Shown here piece after piece: positions 1 through 8,309 of a DNA stretch of 32,667 nucleotides. Position 1 is the stretch's first letter, and each line of letters starts with the position of its first letter. The DNA is from SFTJ01 sp051871515. Lineage in GTDB: Bacteria > Bacteroidota > Bacteroidia > Bacteroidales > Muribaculaceae. Location of the stretch: the NCBI GenBank assembly GCA_051871515.1, contig JBJECY010000097.1:1-32667 (forward strand), in the 5' to 3' direction. Under the pieces are notes generated by a model, which saw only the letters and a list, made by a program, of their open reading frames with translations, did no database searches and was not told the DNA's origin. Made by a program: the position numbers and the translations under genes.

Positions 1-7
1 ATGACTG

Positions 8-15
8 CAAAGGTA
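8..15 (-). promoter_or_regulatory. Candidate -7 box for a gene to the left of the window
   Basis: Read on the minus strand this is TACCTTTG, a match to the Bacteroidetes TAnnTTTG -7 box. It points out of the window, so the gene it would serve is not visible. No clear -33 box was found. Confidence 0.4.
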
Positions 16-60
16 ACAATTTTATTTATAACCACACCTTTTTTCTACTGAGCCAGAAAA

Positions 61-87
61 CGGGGCGCATCGCAATGATACGCCCCG
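61..87 (-). terminator. Hairpin downstream of metK, REP-like
   Basis: CGGGGCG and CGCCCCG pair around a further ATC/GAT match, giving a GC-rich stem with a short GCAAT loop. It lies 53 bases past the metK stop and is followed on the minus strand by a short T run (GTTTTC), so it probably terminates metK. The sequence resembles the REP hairpins found after 27500: it differs from the CGCA-loop version by one substitution and a 3-base insertion. It lacks the flanking GTAG. Confidence 0.65.
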
Positions 88-139
88 AAGTATTAACCAC
101 TAATCACTAAAGTTATAGCGAATTAAAATCTCTTACCCT

Positions 140-1441
140 TCAAATGCCAAAAACTTCTTTCACGCGCTCCACATAGTCGAGTTTCTCCCATGTGAACAGC
201 TCAACCTCCACGTCAATGCTCTTAGCACCGTTGTAGCGCGAGGTGAAATGCTTAACAACCGTGCGCGGTTCGCGGCCCATGTGACCGTAAGCAGCCGTTT
301 CCTCATAGATGGGCGCACGCAGCTTCAGGCGTTTTTCAATGCCGTAAGGCGTCATGTCGAACAGCTTATTCAGGCGGTCAGCAATCTCCTGGTCGCTCAT
401 GTTCACATGGCTGGTGCCATAAGTGTTAACAAAGAAGCTCACCGGGCGAGCCACGCCAATGGCATAAGCCACCTGCACAAGCATCTCATCGGCAACGCCG
501 GCTGCCACAGCATTCTTGGCAACGTGGCGAGCAGCGTATGCAGCCGAGCGGTCAACCTTGCTGGGGTCCTTGCCCGAGAAAGCACCGCCGCCGTGAGCGC
601 CGCGGCCTCCGTAAGTGTCAACAATAATCTTGCGGCCTGTAAGACCCGTGTCACCGTTAGGACCGCCAATCACAAACTTGCCGGTTGGGTTGACGTGATA
701 GATAATCTTATCGTCAAACAGGGCCTGAATGTCGGCAGGCAACGAGGCCTTTACACGCGGCATGAGGATGTATTTCACATCGTAGAAGATGTTTTCAAGC
801 ATAATGTCGTCGGCACGCTTTTGTGCTTTTTCGCTGCCGTCAACAGGTGCCACAAACTCATCGTGCTGTGTGCTCACCACAATGGTGTGGATGCGCACCG
901 GCTTGTGAGTCTCGCCATCATATTCCACAGTCACCTGGCTCTTTGAGTCGGGGCGAAGATAAGTCATCAGCTTACCCTCGCGGCGAATGGCAGCCAGTTC
1001 CAGCAGGATGCGATGCGAAAGGTCGAGCGTGAGCGGCATCAGGTTTGGAGTCTCGTTAACAGCGTAGCCAAACATCATGCCTTGGTCGCCGGCACCTTGT
1101 TCCTCGGCTGTGGCACGCACAACGCCTTGGTTGATGTCGGAACTTTGCTCATGAATGGCTGAGAGCACGCCGCACGAAGCGCCGTCAAACTTGTACTCAG
1201 CTTTGTTGTATCCAATGCGGTTAATCACTCCGCGGGTCACGTCCATCAGGTCGATATACGCCTCTGAGCGCACCTCACCGGCAATCACCACCTGACCGGT
1301 GGTAACAAGGGTTTCAACAGCCACTTTCGAGTCGCTGTCATAAGCAAGCAGTTTGTCGAGCACAGCGTCAGAGATTTGGTCAGCTACCTTGTCAGGATGC
1401 CCCTCTGACACCGATTCTGAAGTAAACAGATAATTTTTCAT
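140..1441 (-). CDS. metK: S-adenosylmethionine synthetase
   Basis: MetK makes S-adenosylmethionine from methionine and ATP in the cytosol, releasing phosphate and pyrophosphate. The 433-residue product is slightly longer than the usual 380-400 but collinear. Visible motifs are GHPDK at residues 14-18, the ATP-binding hexapeptide GAGDQG at 116-121, and the glycine-rich GGGAFSGKDPSKVDRSAAY loop near 290. The ATG at 1441 is followed directly by the family's MKNYLFTSESVSEGHPDK start. The gene stands alone, with a -7 box about 150 bases upstream and a hairpin downstream. The roughly 140-base leader is long; I could not match it to a known SAM riboswitch. Identification is secure. Confidence 0.97.
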   Translation of the reverse strand: MKNYLFTSESVSEGHPDKVADQISDAVLDKLLAYDSDSKVAVETLVTTGQVVIAGEVRSEAYIDLMDVTRGVINRIGYNKAEYKFDGASCGVLSAIHEQSSDINQGVVRATAEEQGAGDQGMMFGYAVNETPNLMPLTLDLSHRILLELAAIRREGKLMTYLRPDSKSQVTVEYDGETHKPVRIHTIVVSTQHDEFVAPVDGSEKAQKRADDIMLENIFYDVKYILMPRVKASLPADIQALFDDKIIYHVNPTGKFVIGGPNGDTGLTGRKIIVDTYGGRGAHGGGAFSGKDPSKVDRSAAYAARHVAKNAVAAGVADEMLVQVAYAIGVARPVSFFVNTYGTSHVNMSDQEIADRLNKLFDMTPYGIEKRLKLRAPIYEETAAYGHMGREPRTVVKHFTSRYNGAKSIDVEVELFTWEKLDYVERVKEVFGI

Positions 1442-1590
1442 TTTTCCAATTTGTTTTTAAAGTGGAAAAACGCTAAAAGTTAATAAGCAATCTGGATTTG
1501 TTGTCGAGAATTGCAGTTTTAGCATTTTTTAGTGTGGTTGCAAGCAGCCAAATTTTTCCACAAGAGTTAATAAATTCAGTTTTCGGACTG

Positions 1591-1598
1591 CAAAGTTA
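1591..1598 (-). promoter_or_regulatory. Candidate -7 box of metK
   Basis: Minus-strand TAACTTTG matches TAnnTTTG. Transcription would start near 1584, giving a leader of about 140 bases before the metK ATG. No convincing -33 box. The rest of the 1442-1889 gap holds only the asnA terminator; I see no small gene in it. Confidence 0.5.
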
Positions 1599-1828
1599 CT
1601 GCTTTTGCAACACTCACACAATAGCACACAGCAAAAAAGTTTCACACAACGTGCATAAAGATTACCTCGCAAGCCGCGAAACGCGCCACCGACCGAGGCA
1701 ATAATATCACACTATCATTTGATTATCAATCCCTTACCCTCAAAACAGGCACTTCGCCGCAAGCCGCCACATCGCATCCTCTCAAAATCCAAGAATCATC
1801 ATTTTCATGTTGCTCCCCAAAAAGAAAT

Positions 1829-1860
1829 GGCGCCGAGGTTTAAATATACACCTCAGCGCC
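1829..1860 (-). terminator. Terminator hairpin of asnA
   Basis: GGCGCCGAGGT (1829-1839) and ACCTCAGCGCC (1850-1860) form an 11-base stem with one mismatch and a 10-base loop. On the minus strand it is followed by a T-rich stretch. It starts about 30 bases beyond the asnA stop. Confidence 0.8.
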
Positions 1861-1889
1861 ACACTATTTTTATTAACCATCTTTTCTTA

Positions 1890-2924
1890 TCACATAATCA
1901 AGATGCCGTGTTTGCGACATTCTTCCACTTGTTCGTCGGGCCAGATGCTGGCTTGCACCTCACCGATGTGGGCTTTTTGCAGCAAATACATGCATAAACG
2001 GCTCTGCCCGATGCCGCCGCCAATTGAATACGGCAGCTCACCTGCCATGAGGGCGCGGTGGAAGTTGAGGCTTAACCGCTGCTCACAGCCACGGGCTTTG
2101 AGCTGAGCCACAAGGCTCTCCTCGCTCACGCGTATGCCCATCGACGACAGTTCAAACGGTATTTCAAGCACATTATCCCACAGAATCAGGTCGCCGTTCA
2201 AGCCGTAAAATCCGTCCTCGTTGGGGGTAATCCAATCATCGTAGTCGGGGGCACGGCCATCATGCGGCTCGCCGTTGGTCAACGGATTGCCAATACCAAT
2301 AATAAACACTGCGCCATATTTCTTTGCAATCTTTGCTTCACGCTCTTTCACTCCGCAGTCGGGGTACATCTGCAACAACTCCTCGCTGTGTATGAAAGTC
2401 ACTTCCTTAGGCAATCGAGGGGTGATGTGTGGGAAATCTTCATAAATCTTCCACTCGGTTTCACGCACGGCGCAATAGATTTTTCTCACCGTTTGCTTCA
2501 GATAATCAAGGTTGCGGTCGCAGCGGTTTATGCTCTGCTCCCAATCCCATTGGTCAACGTAAAGTGAATGGATGTTGTCAAGCTCTTCAAAGGTGCGGAT
2601 GGCGTTCATATCGGTGTAAAGTCCGTAGCCGGGCGCAATGTCGTAGGCGCCAAGCTTCATGCGCTTCCACTTTGCAAGCGAGTGCACCACCTCGGCGCGA
2701 CTGCCGTTCATACACTCAATGTTGAAAGCCACAGCGTGCTCCACGCCGTTGAGGTCGTCGTTGATGCCGGTGCCGCTAAGCACAAACAACGGTGCGGTGA
2801 CGCGGCGTAAGTTCAATGCCGACGATAATTTGAGCTGAAATGTCTCTTTAATCTTCTTAATTGCCACTTCGGTGGTCTCGGGCAATAGCTTTTGCTTATA
2901 CTTTTTTGGTATTATCAGTGCCAT
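1890..2924 (-). CDS. asnA: Aspartate--ammonia ligase (ammonia-dependent asparagine synthetase)
   Basis: AsnA makes asparagine from aspartate, ammonia and ATP through an aspartyl-AMP intermediate. It has a class II aminoacyl-tRNA-synthetase-like fold. The product is 344 residues from the ATG at 2924, beginning MALIIPKKYKQKL, close to the family length. The frame remains open upstream to 3008, but those codons overlap the -7 box and encode nothing family-like. Conserved stretches visible include IGIGNPLTNGEPHDGRAPDY and, near the C-terminus, GGGIGQSRLCMYLL (ATP-binding motif 3 region). Single-gene unit with its own promoter and terminator. Confidence 0.96.
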   Translation of the reverse strand: MALIIPKKYKQKLLPETTEVAIKKIKETFQLKLSSALNLRRVTAPLFVLSGTGINDDLNGVEHAVAFNIECMNGSRAEVVHSLAKWKRMKLGAYDIAPGYGLYTDMNAIRTFEELDNIHSLYVDQWDWEQSINRCDRNLDYLKQTVRKIYCAVRETEWKIYEDFPHITPRLPKEVTFIHSEELLQMYPDCGVKEREAKIAKKYGAVFIIGIGNPLTNGEPHDGRAPDYDDWITPNEDGFYGLNGDLILWDNVLEIPFELSSMGIRVSEESLVAQLKARGCEQRLSLNFHRALMAGELPYSIGGGIGQSRLCMYLLQKAHIGEVQASIWPDEQVEECRKHGILIM

Positions 2925-2971
2925 ACTTTTGTTAAAATCTTTTTGGTAGCATGTAACTTGTTTTCGGGTGC

Positions 2972-2979
2972 AAAGATAA
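2972..2979 (-). promoter_or_regulatory. Candidate -7 box of asnA
   Basis: Minus-strand TATCTTTG, a full match to TAnnTTTG, 48 bases upstream of the asnA ATG at 2924. This placement argues against the longer reading frame starting at 3008. No clear -33 box. Confidence 0.6.
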
Positions 2980-3108
2980 TACATTTTTCCACAAATAAAA
3001 GCATACAACCATCATTTTGTTGCCATACTCTGCATTTTTCTCTCATTTTGTACGCCCAATGCGCTGTTTTTCGTTATGAATATAGTTTTGCCACGCCGTG
3101 CGCAAACC

Positions 3109-3139
3109 TTTCATATTCAATAATTAATTGCTACCTTTG
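3109..3139 (+). promoter_or_regulatory. Candidate promoter of the AGCS symporter gene
   Basis: TACCTTTG at 3132-3139 is a full -7 match. TTTC at 3109-3112, 19 bases upstream, is a possible -33 box. The resulting leader of about 100 bases contains a small hairpin, GGCCAGA/TCCGGCC at 3153-3173. Confidence 0.55.
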
Positions 3140-3247
3140 CAGCCTGATTTATGGCCAGACTCTGCGTCCGGCCTCATCTCGCAGGCATGCTGCTGCCCGT
3201 TGGCATCACGCATGGGTGTGTTTTTTAGTGTAAAAAAGATTTTCTTG

Positions 3248-4609
3248 ATGGACAGATTTTTCCAATCTCTTGCCGACGGACTGTCGGCAGTGACCGACTT
3301 TGTATGTGGCTATCCGCTATTCATTTGGCTCATTGGCGGAGGCTTTTTTCTATTCCTCTACTCGGGATGCGTGCCTTTGCGCTACACTCAGCGCGCCATT
3401 CGCTCGCTGCGCACCAAGCAGGCCGGCGAGGGGCAGATAAGCAGCTTTCAGGCGCTCATGAGTGCCATCAGCAGCACCGTGGGCATGGGCAACATTGCCG
3501 GCGTGGCTATTGCCATTGCCATGGGCGGTCCGGGCGCCATCTTCTGGATGTGGGTGAGCGCGCTCTTTGGTATGGCAACAAAGTTTTTTGAGGGAACGCT
3601 TGCCATCATGTATAAGGGCAAGGACAACAAAGGCAACGTGCAAGGCGGCCCAATGTATGTGCTCACCGAGGGCATCAGCCCCAAGCTCAAGCCTCTGGCA
3701 GTGTTCTTCTGCGCATTTGCCATGATAGGTTGCCTCTGCGTGATGCAGGCCAACCAGCTCACCGAGTCGCTCATCACAGTGATTACCGACCCCTTGCTGC
3801 ATCTTGAAAACACTTGGCAGCTGAGGGCTGTGATTGGAGTATTGATTGTGATACCCGTTGCCATTGTGATGCTGGGCGGAATAAAGCGCATCTCGCTGAT
3901 TGCCACCAAGATAGTGCCAGTAATGGTATCGCTCTACTTCATTCTTGTGCTGTGGATTATAATCACCAATCTGCACCTTGTGCCGCAAGTGTTTGCCGAC
4001 ATCATCAATAGCGCATTCTCGTTGAAAGCCGGATTTGGCGGCTTGGCAGGCGTGGCTGTTGTGGGCGCTCGCCGCGCAATGTACGTCAATGAGGCTGGCG
4101 TGGGAACGGCATCGCTGATGCACGGAGCAAGCAAAAACGCCGAACCGGTGCGCGAAGGCCTGGTAGCAATGCTTGGCCCTGCCATCGATTCCGGTCTGGT
4201 GTGCACACTCACCGCCATACCTATCCTTATGGCAGGCAATTACCTCGACGTGGAAGGCATAAAAGGCTTATACATAGCACTCGGAGCGTTTGGAACGCTC
4301 ATTCCGCACATAGGTCAGTATCTGCTCATGGTGATTGTGTTCTTCTTCGCCTTTTCCACCATGTTCTCTTATAGCTACTATGGCACCAAGTGTACAGGCT
4401 ATCTGTTTGGCGTTGAAAACGGCAAATACTACGAATATTTCTATTTGGCAATGATTGTGGTGTCGTGCATCGTTACGCTCGACACTGTGGTGGCTGTGAT
4501 GGACCTTGCATTTGCGCTCATGTCAATTCCCACCATGTTCTCACTGCTGAAATTGGCACCGGTGGTGCGCCGCGAAGCAAAGAGCTATTTGGCGAAAAAA
4601 CGCGATTAA
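3248..4609 (+). CDS. Sodium/alanine (AGCS family) amino-acid symporter
   Basis: Inner-membrane carrier that takes up alanine, glycine or a related amino acid with sodium. The ATG at 3248 gives 453 residues, the usual family size, starting MDRFFQSLADGLSAV; the open frame back to 3128 is mostly leader. Recognisable AGCS segments are GMGNIAGVAIAIAMGGPG, a GGPMYV motif and RAMYVNEAGVGTASLMHGAS followed by PVREGLVAMLGPAIDSG. About ten hydrophobic segments are visible. The gene is monocistronic, with its own promoter and a hairpin after the stop. The exact substrate cannot be read from the sequence. Confidence 0.93.
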   Translation: MDRFFQSLADGLSAVTDFVCGYPLFIWLIGGGFFLFLYSGCVPLRYTQRAIRSLRTKQAGEGQISSFQALMSAISSTVGMGNIAGVAIAIAMGGPGAIFWMWVSALFGMATKFFEGTLAIMYKGKDNKGNVQGGPMYVLTEGISPKLKPLAVFFCAFAMIGCLCVMQANQLTESLITVITDPLLHLENTWQLRAVIGVLIVIPVAIVMLGGIKRISLIATKIVPVMVSLYFILVLWIIITNLHLVPQVFADIINSAFSLKAGFGGLAGVAVVGARRAMYVNEAGVGTASLMHGASKNAEPVREGLVAMLGPAIDSGLVCTLTAIPILMAGNYLDVEGIKGLYIALGAFGTLIPHIGQYLLMVIVFFFAFSTMFSYSYYGTKCTGYLFGVENGKYYEYFYLAMIVVSCIVTLDTVVAVMDLAFALMSIPTMFSLLKLAPVVRREAKSYLAKKRD

Positions 4610-4623
4610 ATCGGGCAAAATAC

Positions 4624-4669
4624 CTCACACGGGGCTGTGGCAATAGCATGATTGTCACAGTCCCGTGAG
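4624..4669. terminator. Hairpin between the convergent symporter and portal genes
   Basis: The arms 4624-4639 and 4656-4669 (CTCAC-CGGG-CTGTG type) pair with a two-base bulge and one G-U pair around a 16-base loop. It lies between two converging genes and overlaps no gene by more than its edge, so it may stop transcription from both sides. There is no strong T run. Confidence 0.55.
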
Positions 4670-4671
4670 TG

Positions 4672-6111
4672 TTATCGGGTGAGGCGCAGCTTGCGGTCGC
4701 GCATCTGCAAGAAGGTGGCGAAGGTCTGTATCAAATCGCCAATGGCAATATCGGCATTGTCAACCTCGTTCTGATAGAGCGCGGTGGAGTTGACGCCCTG
4801 CTGATGATGCCCCTGCAACGAACCGTTAACCCCCGACACATATTCAAACAGCTTCATCTGCAAGTTTATCATGTCATACGCGCCCAGGCTATTGGGGCTG
4901 CCCACAATCTGCTCGGGCTTGGCATCTGTGTCACGCTCGGCAAATGGCAGCACGCCGTCGGCACTCGCCCACACCTTGCGAATGTCACGCCACGAGAATC
5001 CCTCGGGCAACGCATCAACAGGATATAGCAGCACGCCCTTAGCCGAAGCGCTCATCATGTGGTCGAGCATAGTGATGAGCCGGTTAACAAACTTCTGCTG
5101 CCCTATCACGTCTTCAACCAGCGAGTGAACCTCACCGTCAATCATGGGATACATCTTAATCATATACGGATGGCTGCCATGCCTGTAAGGCGAACGGAAG
5201 TGGCACAGCAAGTCGCCCATGGGCGAAAACCAGCGGCAATGCCACTCTTTGGCAATGTCCCAACGCGTGTCAACGTCAGGTTGCGCCTGCAACTCTTTGG
5301 CTTGGTCGCTGCCAAAGGGCACCACAATGAGCGATGCCGTGCTGCGGCAGTGGCACACCAGCACTTCGCTGCTTTCAAGGGTCCACACCTCAATGGCGCG
5401 GCACTTGCCTCCGTGGCTTTGCCAAAAATCCACTCCGCGCTGATCATCTGCGCCAATTTGACCGATGAAATCGTCAATTCGGCCATTCACATCGTTGGCA
5501 TAGAGCTTGCGCACAGCCTCTGCTTGGGCACGGTTGCCGCCCGACACGCGGCGCAGCAAATCGGCCATGCTCATATCATGCAACTCGCCCACAATCTCAT
5601 CATCCCAGCCGCGGCAATCATCCATGCGGTTCATGAAAAATTTGTTGATGTTCACGTTATCAACGCGCATATTGCTGCCAAAAACATCGGTCTCAACGTC
5701 GATTCGCTGCACCACGCAACCCGATATCAGGAACTCTTCAAGCGCACGGCTGTCAAGCTCGTGGAGCATGCACTTGCGATAGACCTCAGCCACGGATTCA
5801 TCGCATTTTTCGGCAATTTTCTTATTTCTGAATCGCCCAATCACCGTCTTCACCATTTGCCTGATGAGGTTGTTGGTGATGGGTCGGCAACCGCGATTGC
5901 GCATGTTCTCGCCTTCGCTCACGGCATTGCCCAGTTCGTCGGTCATCATGTCGTCCCACTGGCGACCATAGGTAAACGCCTTGTTGCGGCTGCGGCGCGA
6001 GCGCAGATTGCTGCAACCCATCCAAGCACGATAGGCGGCATGCAGCACCTTCACATCGTCGCCGCTTGCCATTGCTATTGTTTGCACGTCTGTCATATCG
6101 CCGTTGCTCAT
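4672..6111 (-). CDS. Phage portal-like protein
   Basis: A 479-residue protein resembling P22-type portal proteins of Bacteroidales phages, which form the ring through which DNA enters the capsid. Supporting segments are the N-terminal CRPITNNLIRQMVKTVIGRF, the central EVHSLVEDVIGQQKFVNRLI, and the C-terminal YDMINLQMKLFEYVSGVNGS and NSTALYQNEVDNADIAIGDL. The ATG at 6111 overlaps the endolysin stop as ATGA, so I prefer it to the frame extension up to 6165. The C-terminus stops soon after the last conserved block and lacks the long tail of many portals, so it may be short. There is no terminase, capsid or tail gene beside it. No obvious frameshift. The portal assignment comes from motif impression, not a search. 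Confidence 0.7.
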   Translation of the reverse strand: MSNGDMTDVQTIAMASGDDVKVLHAAYRAWMGCSNLRSRRSRNKAFTYGRQWDDMMTDELGNAVSEGENMRNRGCRPITNNLIRQMVKTVIGRFRNKKIAEKCDESVAEVYRKCMLHELDSRALEEFLISGCVVQRIDVETDVFGSNMRVDNVNINKFFMNRMDDCRGWDDEIVGELHDMSMADLLRRVSGGNRAQAEAVRKLYANDVNGRIDDFIGQIGADDQRGVDFWQSHGGKCRAIEVWTLESSEVLVCHCRSTASLIVVPFGSDQAKELQAQPDVDTRWDIAKEWHCRWFSPMGDLLCHFRSPYRHGSHPYMIKMYPMIDGEVHSLVEDVIGQQKFVNRLITMLDHMMSASAKGVLLYPVDALPEGFSWRDIRKVWASADGVLPFAERDTDAKPEQIVGSPNSLGAYDMINLQMKLFEYVSGVNGSLQGHHQQGVNSTALYQNEVDNADIAIGDLIQTFATFLQMRDRKLRLTR

Positions 6112-6506
6112 TTTATTGATAGATACTGATTGCGGTTGTTCACCGTGTGCGATATGTGAATCCAAGCATAATCATGCTCGTTGATGGCTTGGTCAACGGG
6201 CAGTTTCAGGCGTTTGAGCGTGCGCCACAGCCTCACGTTGGCATCGCGTGAGCCTGCTGTGATGTCGGCGGCTTCGCCACGCAAGTGTTGGCTTTTCGCC
6301 ACGCCTCCCACCGCAGCGTTGAGTGCCGCGCAGCGATAGCCGCTGTTGACGTAGATGGGACTGCCAAATGCCTCGCGCAAAGGGTCGAGCACATTTTCCA
6401 CGAGCCGGGCAAGCGCCTGTTGCGCTGCCGGCGGAGGGGTGTTGTCAATGCCACATGCCTGTGCCGTGCACGAGGCCACAAGTTCATTCATTGTGAAGTG
6501 TTTCAT
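6108..6506 (-). CDS. M15-family peptidase, probable phage endolysin
   Basis: Small zinc peptidase expected to cut peptidoglycan peptide bonds. In 132 residues it has the complete M15 signature: SGYRCAALNAAVGG at 55-68, SQHLRGEAADI at 72-82 (zinc ligands His74 and Asp81), and WIHIS at 115-119 (His117). No signal peptide, consistent with release through a holin. The start overlaps the holin gene by 23 bases, and the stop overlaps the portal start by four (ATGA). The catalytic residues are intact, so it could be active although the surrounding phage is missing. Confidence 0.88.
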   Translation of the reverse strand: MKHFTMNELVASCTAQACGIDNTPPPAAQQALARLVENVLDPLREAFGSPIYVNSGYRCAALNAAVGGVAKSQHLRGEAADITAGSRDANVRLWRTLKRLKLPVDQAINEHDYAWIHISHTVNNRNQYLSIK

Positions 6507-6978
6507 GGGTTTTGTCTTTAATTTGGGTTAATAAACTGTTTAGGTCAATCACGCCTTTGTCAGAAAGCGTGCGCAACGCCTTGAACATGAGTTGTGCGGC
6601 GTTTACATAATCGCGCCGGGTCTTTTGTTCGGCTTTCTCATAGATGCTTTTCACCTCGATGGCGGCAATGCCAATGGCGCCCAACACCGTGAGCAGCGGC
6701 AATAGCGGCACATGCCAGTCACAAGCCACGCTCACATACCATGCCAAGCCCATCTGCATGGCATCAACCACCGTGAGCGAGAGCATCACGTTGTAGTATT
6801 GCCCAAGCTTGCTCACCGTGCGGCGCAATGCCTCGCTGCGACGAGCCTCGCCCCGTTTGCGCGCTTTGCGCAATCCGCTCCACAGGTCGGCAAGCACAGC
6901 CACAAGCACAAGCAGATATTCGCCCACCACAAATGCGCCGGCAAGCACAATGCGAAATGTTTCGTTGGTGTTTTCCAT
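6484..6978 (-). CDS. Phage holin-like membrane protein
   Basis: A 164-residue protein resembling the phage holin 4 / toxin-secretion holin group, which permeabilises the inner membrane so that an endolysin reaches the wall. It has a hydrophobic segment at about residues 10-31, a basic linker (RKARKRGEARRSEALRR), two further membrane segments at roughly 62-105, and a charged C-terminal tail. I start it at the ATG at 6978 (MENTNETFRIVLAG). The upstream extension to 7011 would need a TTG codon. It is the first gene of the holin-endolysin-portal unit, with a -7 box 53 bases upstream. Confidence 0.78.
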   Translation of the reverse strand: MENTNETFRIVLAGAFVVGEYLLVLVAVLADLWSGLRKARKRGEARRSEALRRTVSKLGQYYNVMLSLTVVDAMQMGLAWYVSVACDWHVPLLPLLTVLGAIGIAAIEVKSIYEKAEQKTRRDYVNAAQLMFKALRTLSDKGVIDLNSLLTQIKDKTHETLHNE

Positions 6979-7030
6979 GTTGTTTAATGCTTTGTTTTGT
7001 GTGTTTTTCAATGATTTGTGTGTTCGCCGA

Positions 7031-7038
7031 CAAAATTA
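7031..7038 (-). promoter_or_regulatory. Candidate -7 box of the holin-endolysin-portal operon
   Basis: Minus-strand TAATTTTG matches TAnnTTTG and lies 53 bases upstream of the holin ATG. No good -33 box, so the promoter may be weak or activator-dependent. Confidence 0.45.
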
Positions 7039-7108
7039 CTGCTTTGCCCGCAACGCTTTTACTCCAAAAAATCACACTGCCACGCCACCGCTTTCCCCTC
7101 TTTTTGTC

Positions 7109-7116
7109 TATCTTTG
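7109..7116 (+). promoter_or_regulatory. Candidate -7 box of the beta-lactamase-family gene
   Basis: TATCTTTG, a full match, 33 bases upstream of the ATG at 7149. It lies back to back with the holin promoter. No -33 box evident. Confidence 0.55.
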
Positions 7117-7148
7117 CATTATTGTCACACCCAACATTCAATTTAGCT

Positions 7149-8309
7149 ATGAAACGATTGCTATCATTAATAATGGGCTTAGCGGTTGTTTTAAACGGAA
7201 CAATCGCAGCAGAATTGCCAAAAACGCCCGATGAAACCGACTATTCGTCATTCCACGCCGACATCAACAGCATGATTGACTCGCTGCATGTGGTGGGTCT
7301 AAGTCTGGCTGTGGTGAAAGACAACAAAATTGTCTATACCGGCGCCTTCGGGCACAAGAGTCTTGCCCCTGAGCAGCCGCTTTCGGTCAGCACAAAGTTT
7401 CGCATAGCGTCAATCTCAAAATCGTTTGTGGCAACAGCCATCATGCAACTCGCCGACCGCGGCAAACTCAACATCAACGACGACGTAAACCGCTGGTTGC
7501 CTTTTGAAGTGCGCAATCCGGCTTACCCCGATGTGCCCATCACCGTGGCAATGCTCATGTCTCACACCAGCAGCATCAACGATTCGCAAGGCTATTACAT
7601 CAGCTACGATTGTATCAACCCTGCCGCCAACCCCGATTACGCGAAATGTTACAACAGCTATGCTCCCGGGCAGAAATATGAATATTGCAACCTCAACTTC
7701 AACCTGTTGGGGATAGTGATTGAGCGCGCAAGCTCGCAACGATTCGACCGCTACATAGTGCAAAACCTGCTTGAACCGCTCGGCATCGACGGCAACTTCT
7801 GCGTCAACTATATCAACACCGACAGCTGCGCCACGCTCTATGCTTGGGAGGACTCGGCTTTTGTTGCAAGGCCGCAAGCATACCGACCAATAGATAACCT
7901 TAACGATTATCAGATGGAGGTTTCCACCGTGAAGATGTCGCCTGCCGGCGGCATGAAAATCTCCGCCCCCGACCTTGCCCGTTATATGCTCATGCACATG
8001 AACCACGGCAAAAGCCCGTTGGCTGAGAAACGCATCATCAGCAAAAAGAGCTCAAAACTGATGCAAGCCGACCACACGCCAACCGACGAATATTACGGCT
8101 TTGCACTCGAAAAATCCGAAGAATTTGTGCAAGGAGTGCCACTCACCGGCCACACTGGCGGAGCCTACGGACTCACGAGCGCAATGTTTTTCAACCCCAA
8201 AGAGCACTATGGATTTGTGGTAATCTGCAACGGTTCCCGCAATGGTCACAAGGTGCTTGTGCAAGCTCAGCAAATAATGTATAACCACTTCATAAAAACA
8301 AAGAAATGA
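7149..8309 (+). CDS. Exported serine beta-lactamase-family hydrolase (PF00144 type)
   Basis: A 386-residue member of the class C beta-lactamase / D-Ala-D-Ala peptidase / esterase superfamily. The ATG at 7149 opens a signal peptide (MKRLLSLIMGLAVVLNGTIAA), so the protein is periplasmic or outer-surface; the upstream open frame covers the promoter and is not used. The catalytic set is present: SISK (SxxK nucleophile and lysine), YCN in KYEYCNLNFNLLG, and HTGG in PLTGHTGGAYG replacing the KTG motif. Such proteins are often peptidases or esterases rather than antibiotic-resistance enzymes; the substrate is not deducible. Its stop overlaps the next start as ATGA. Confidence 0.9.
   Translation: MKRLLSLIMGLAVVLNGTIAAELPKTPDETDYSSFHADINSMIDSLHVVGLSLAVVKDNKIVYTGAFGHKSLAPEQPLSVSTKFRIASISKSFVATAIMQLADRGKLNINDDVNRWLPFEVRNPAYPDVPITVAMLMSHTSSINDSQGYYISYDCINPAANPDYAKCYNSYAPGQKYEYCNLNFNLLGIVIERASSQRFDRYIVQNLLEPLGIDGNFCVNYINTDSCATLYAWEDSAFVARPQAYRPIDNLNDYQMEVSTVKMSPAGGMKISAPDLARYMLMHMNHGKSPLAEKRIISKKSSKLMQADHTPTDEYYGFALEKSEEFVQGVPLTGHTGGAYGLTSAMFFNPKEHYGFVVICNGSRNGHKVLVQAQQIMYNHFIKTKK

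Noticed and set aside
1442..1590. SAM riboswitch in the metK leader
   Set aside because: I could not find a pairing pattern or conserved bases of the SAM riboswitch classes I know; the long leader remains unexplained.
3128..3247. N-terminal extension of the symporter
   Set aside because: It would begin before the -7 box ends; the family-like N-terminus begins at 3248.
5059..6129. 356-codon plus-strand frame opposite the portal-like gene
   Set aside because: Histidine- and alanine-rich composition typical of an antisense frame; no motif and no promoter.
6978..7011. Longer holin start at 7011
   Set aside because: It needs a TTG codon and lies within about 20 bases of the -7 box; ATG 6978 gives a normal holin N-terminus.
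7149..8309. Antibiotic-resistance beta-lactamase
   Set aside because: The fold and SxxK/YxN motifs are present but HTGG replaces KTG, and this broad superfamily is mostly peptidases and esterases; resistance cannot be claimed.
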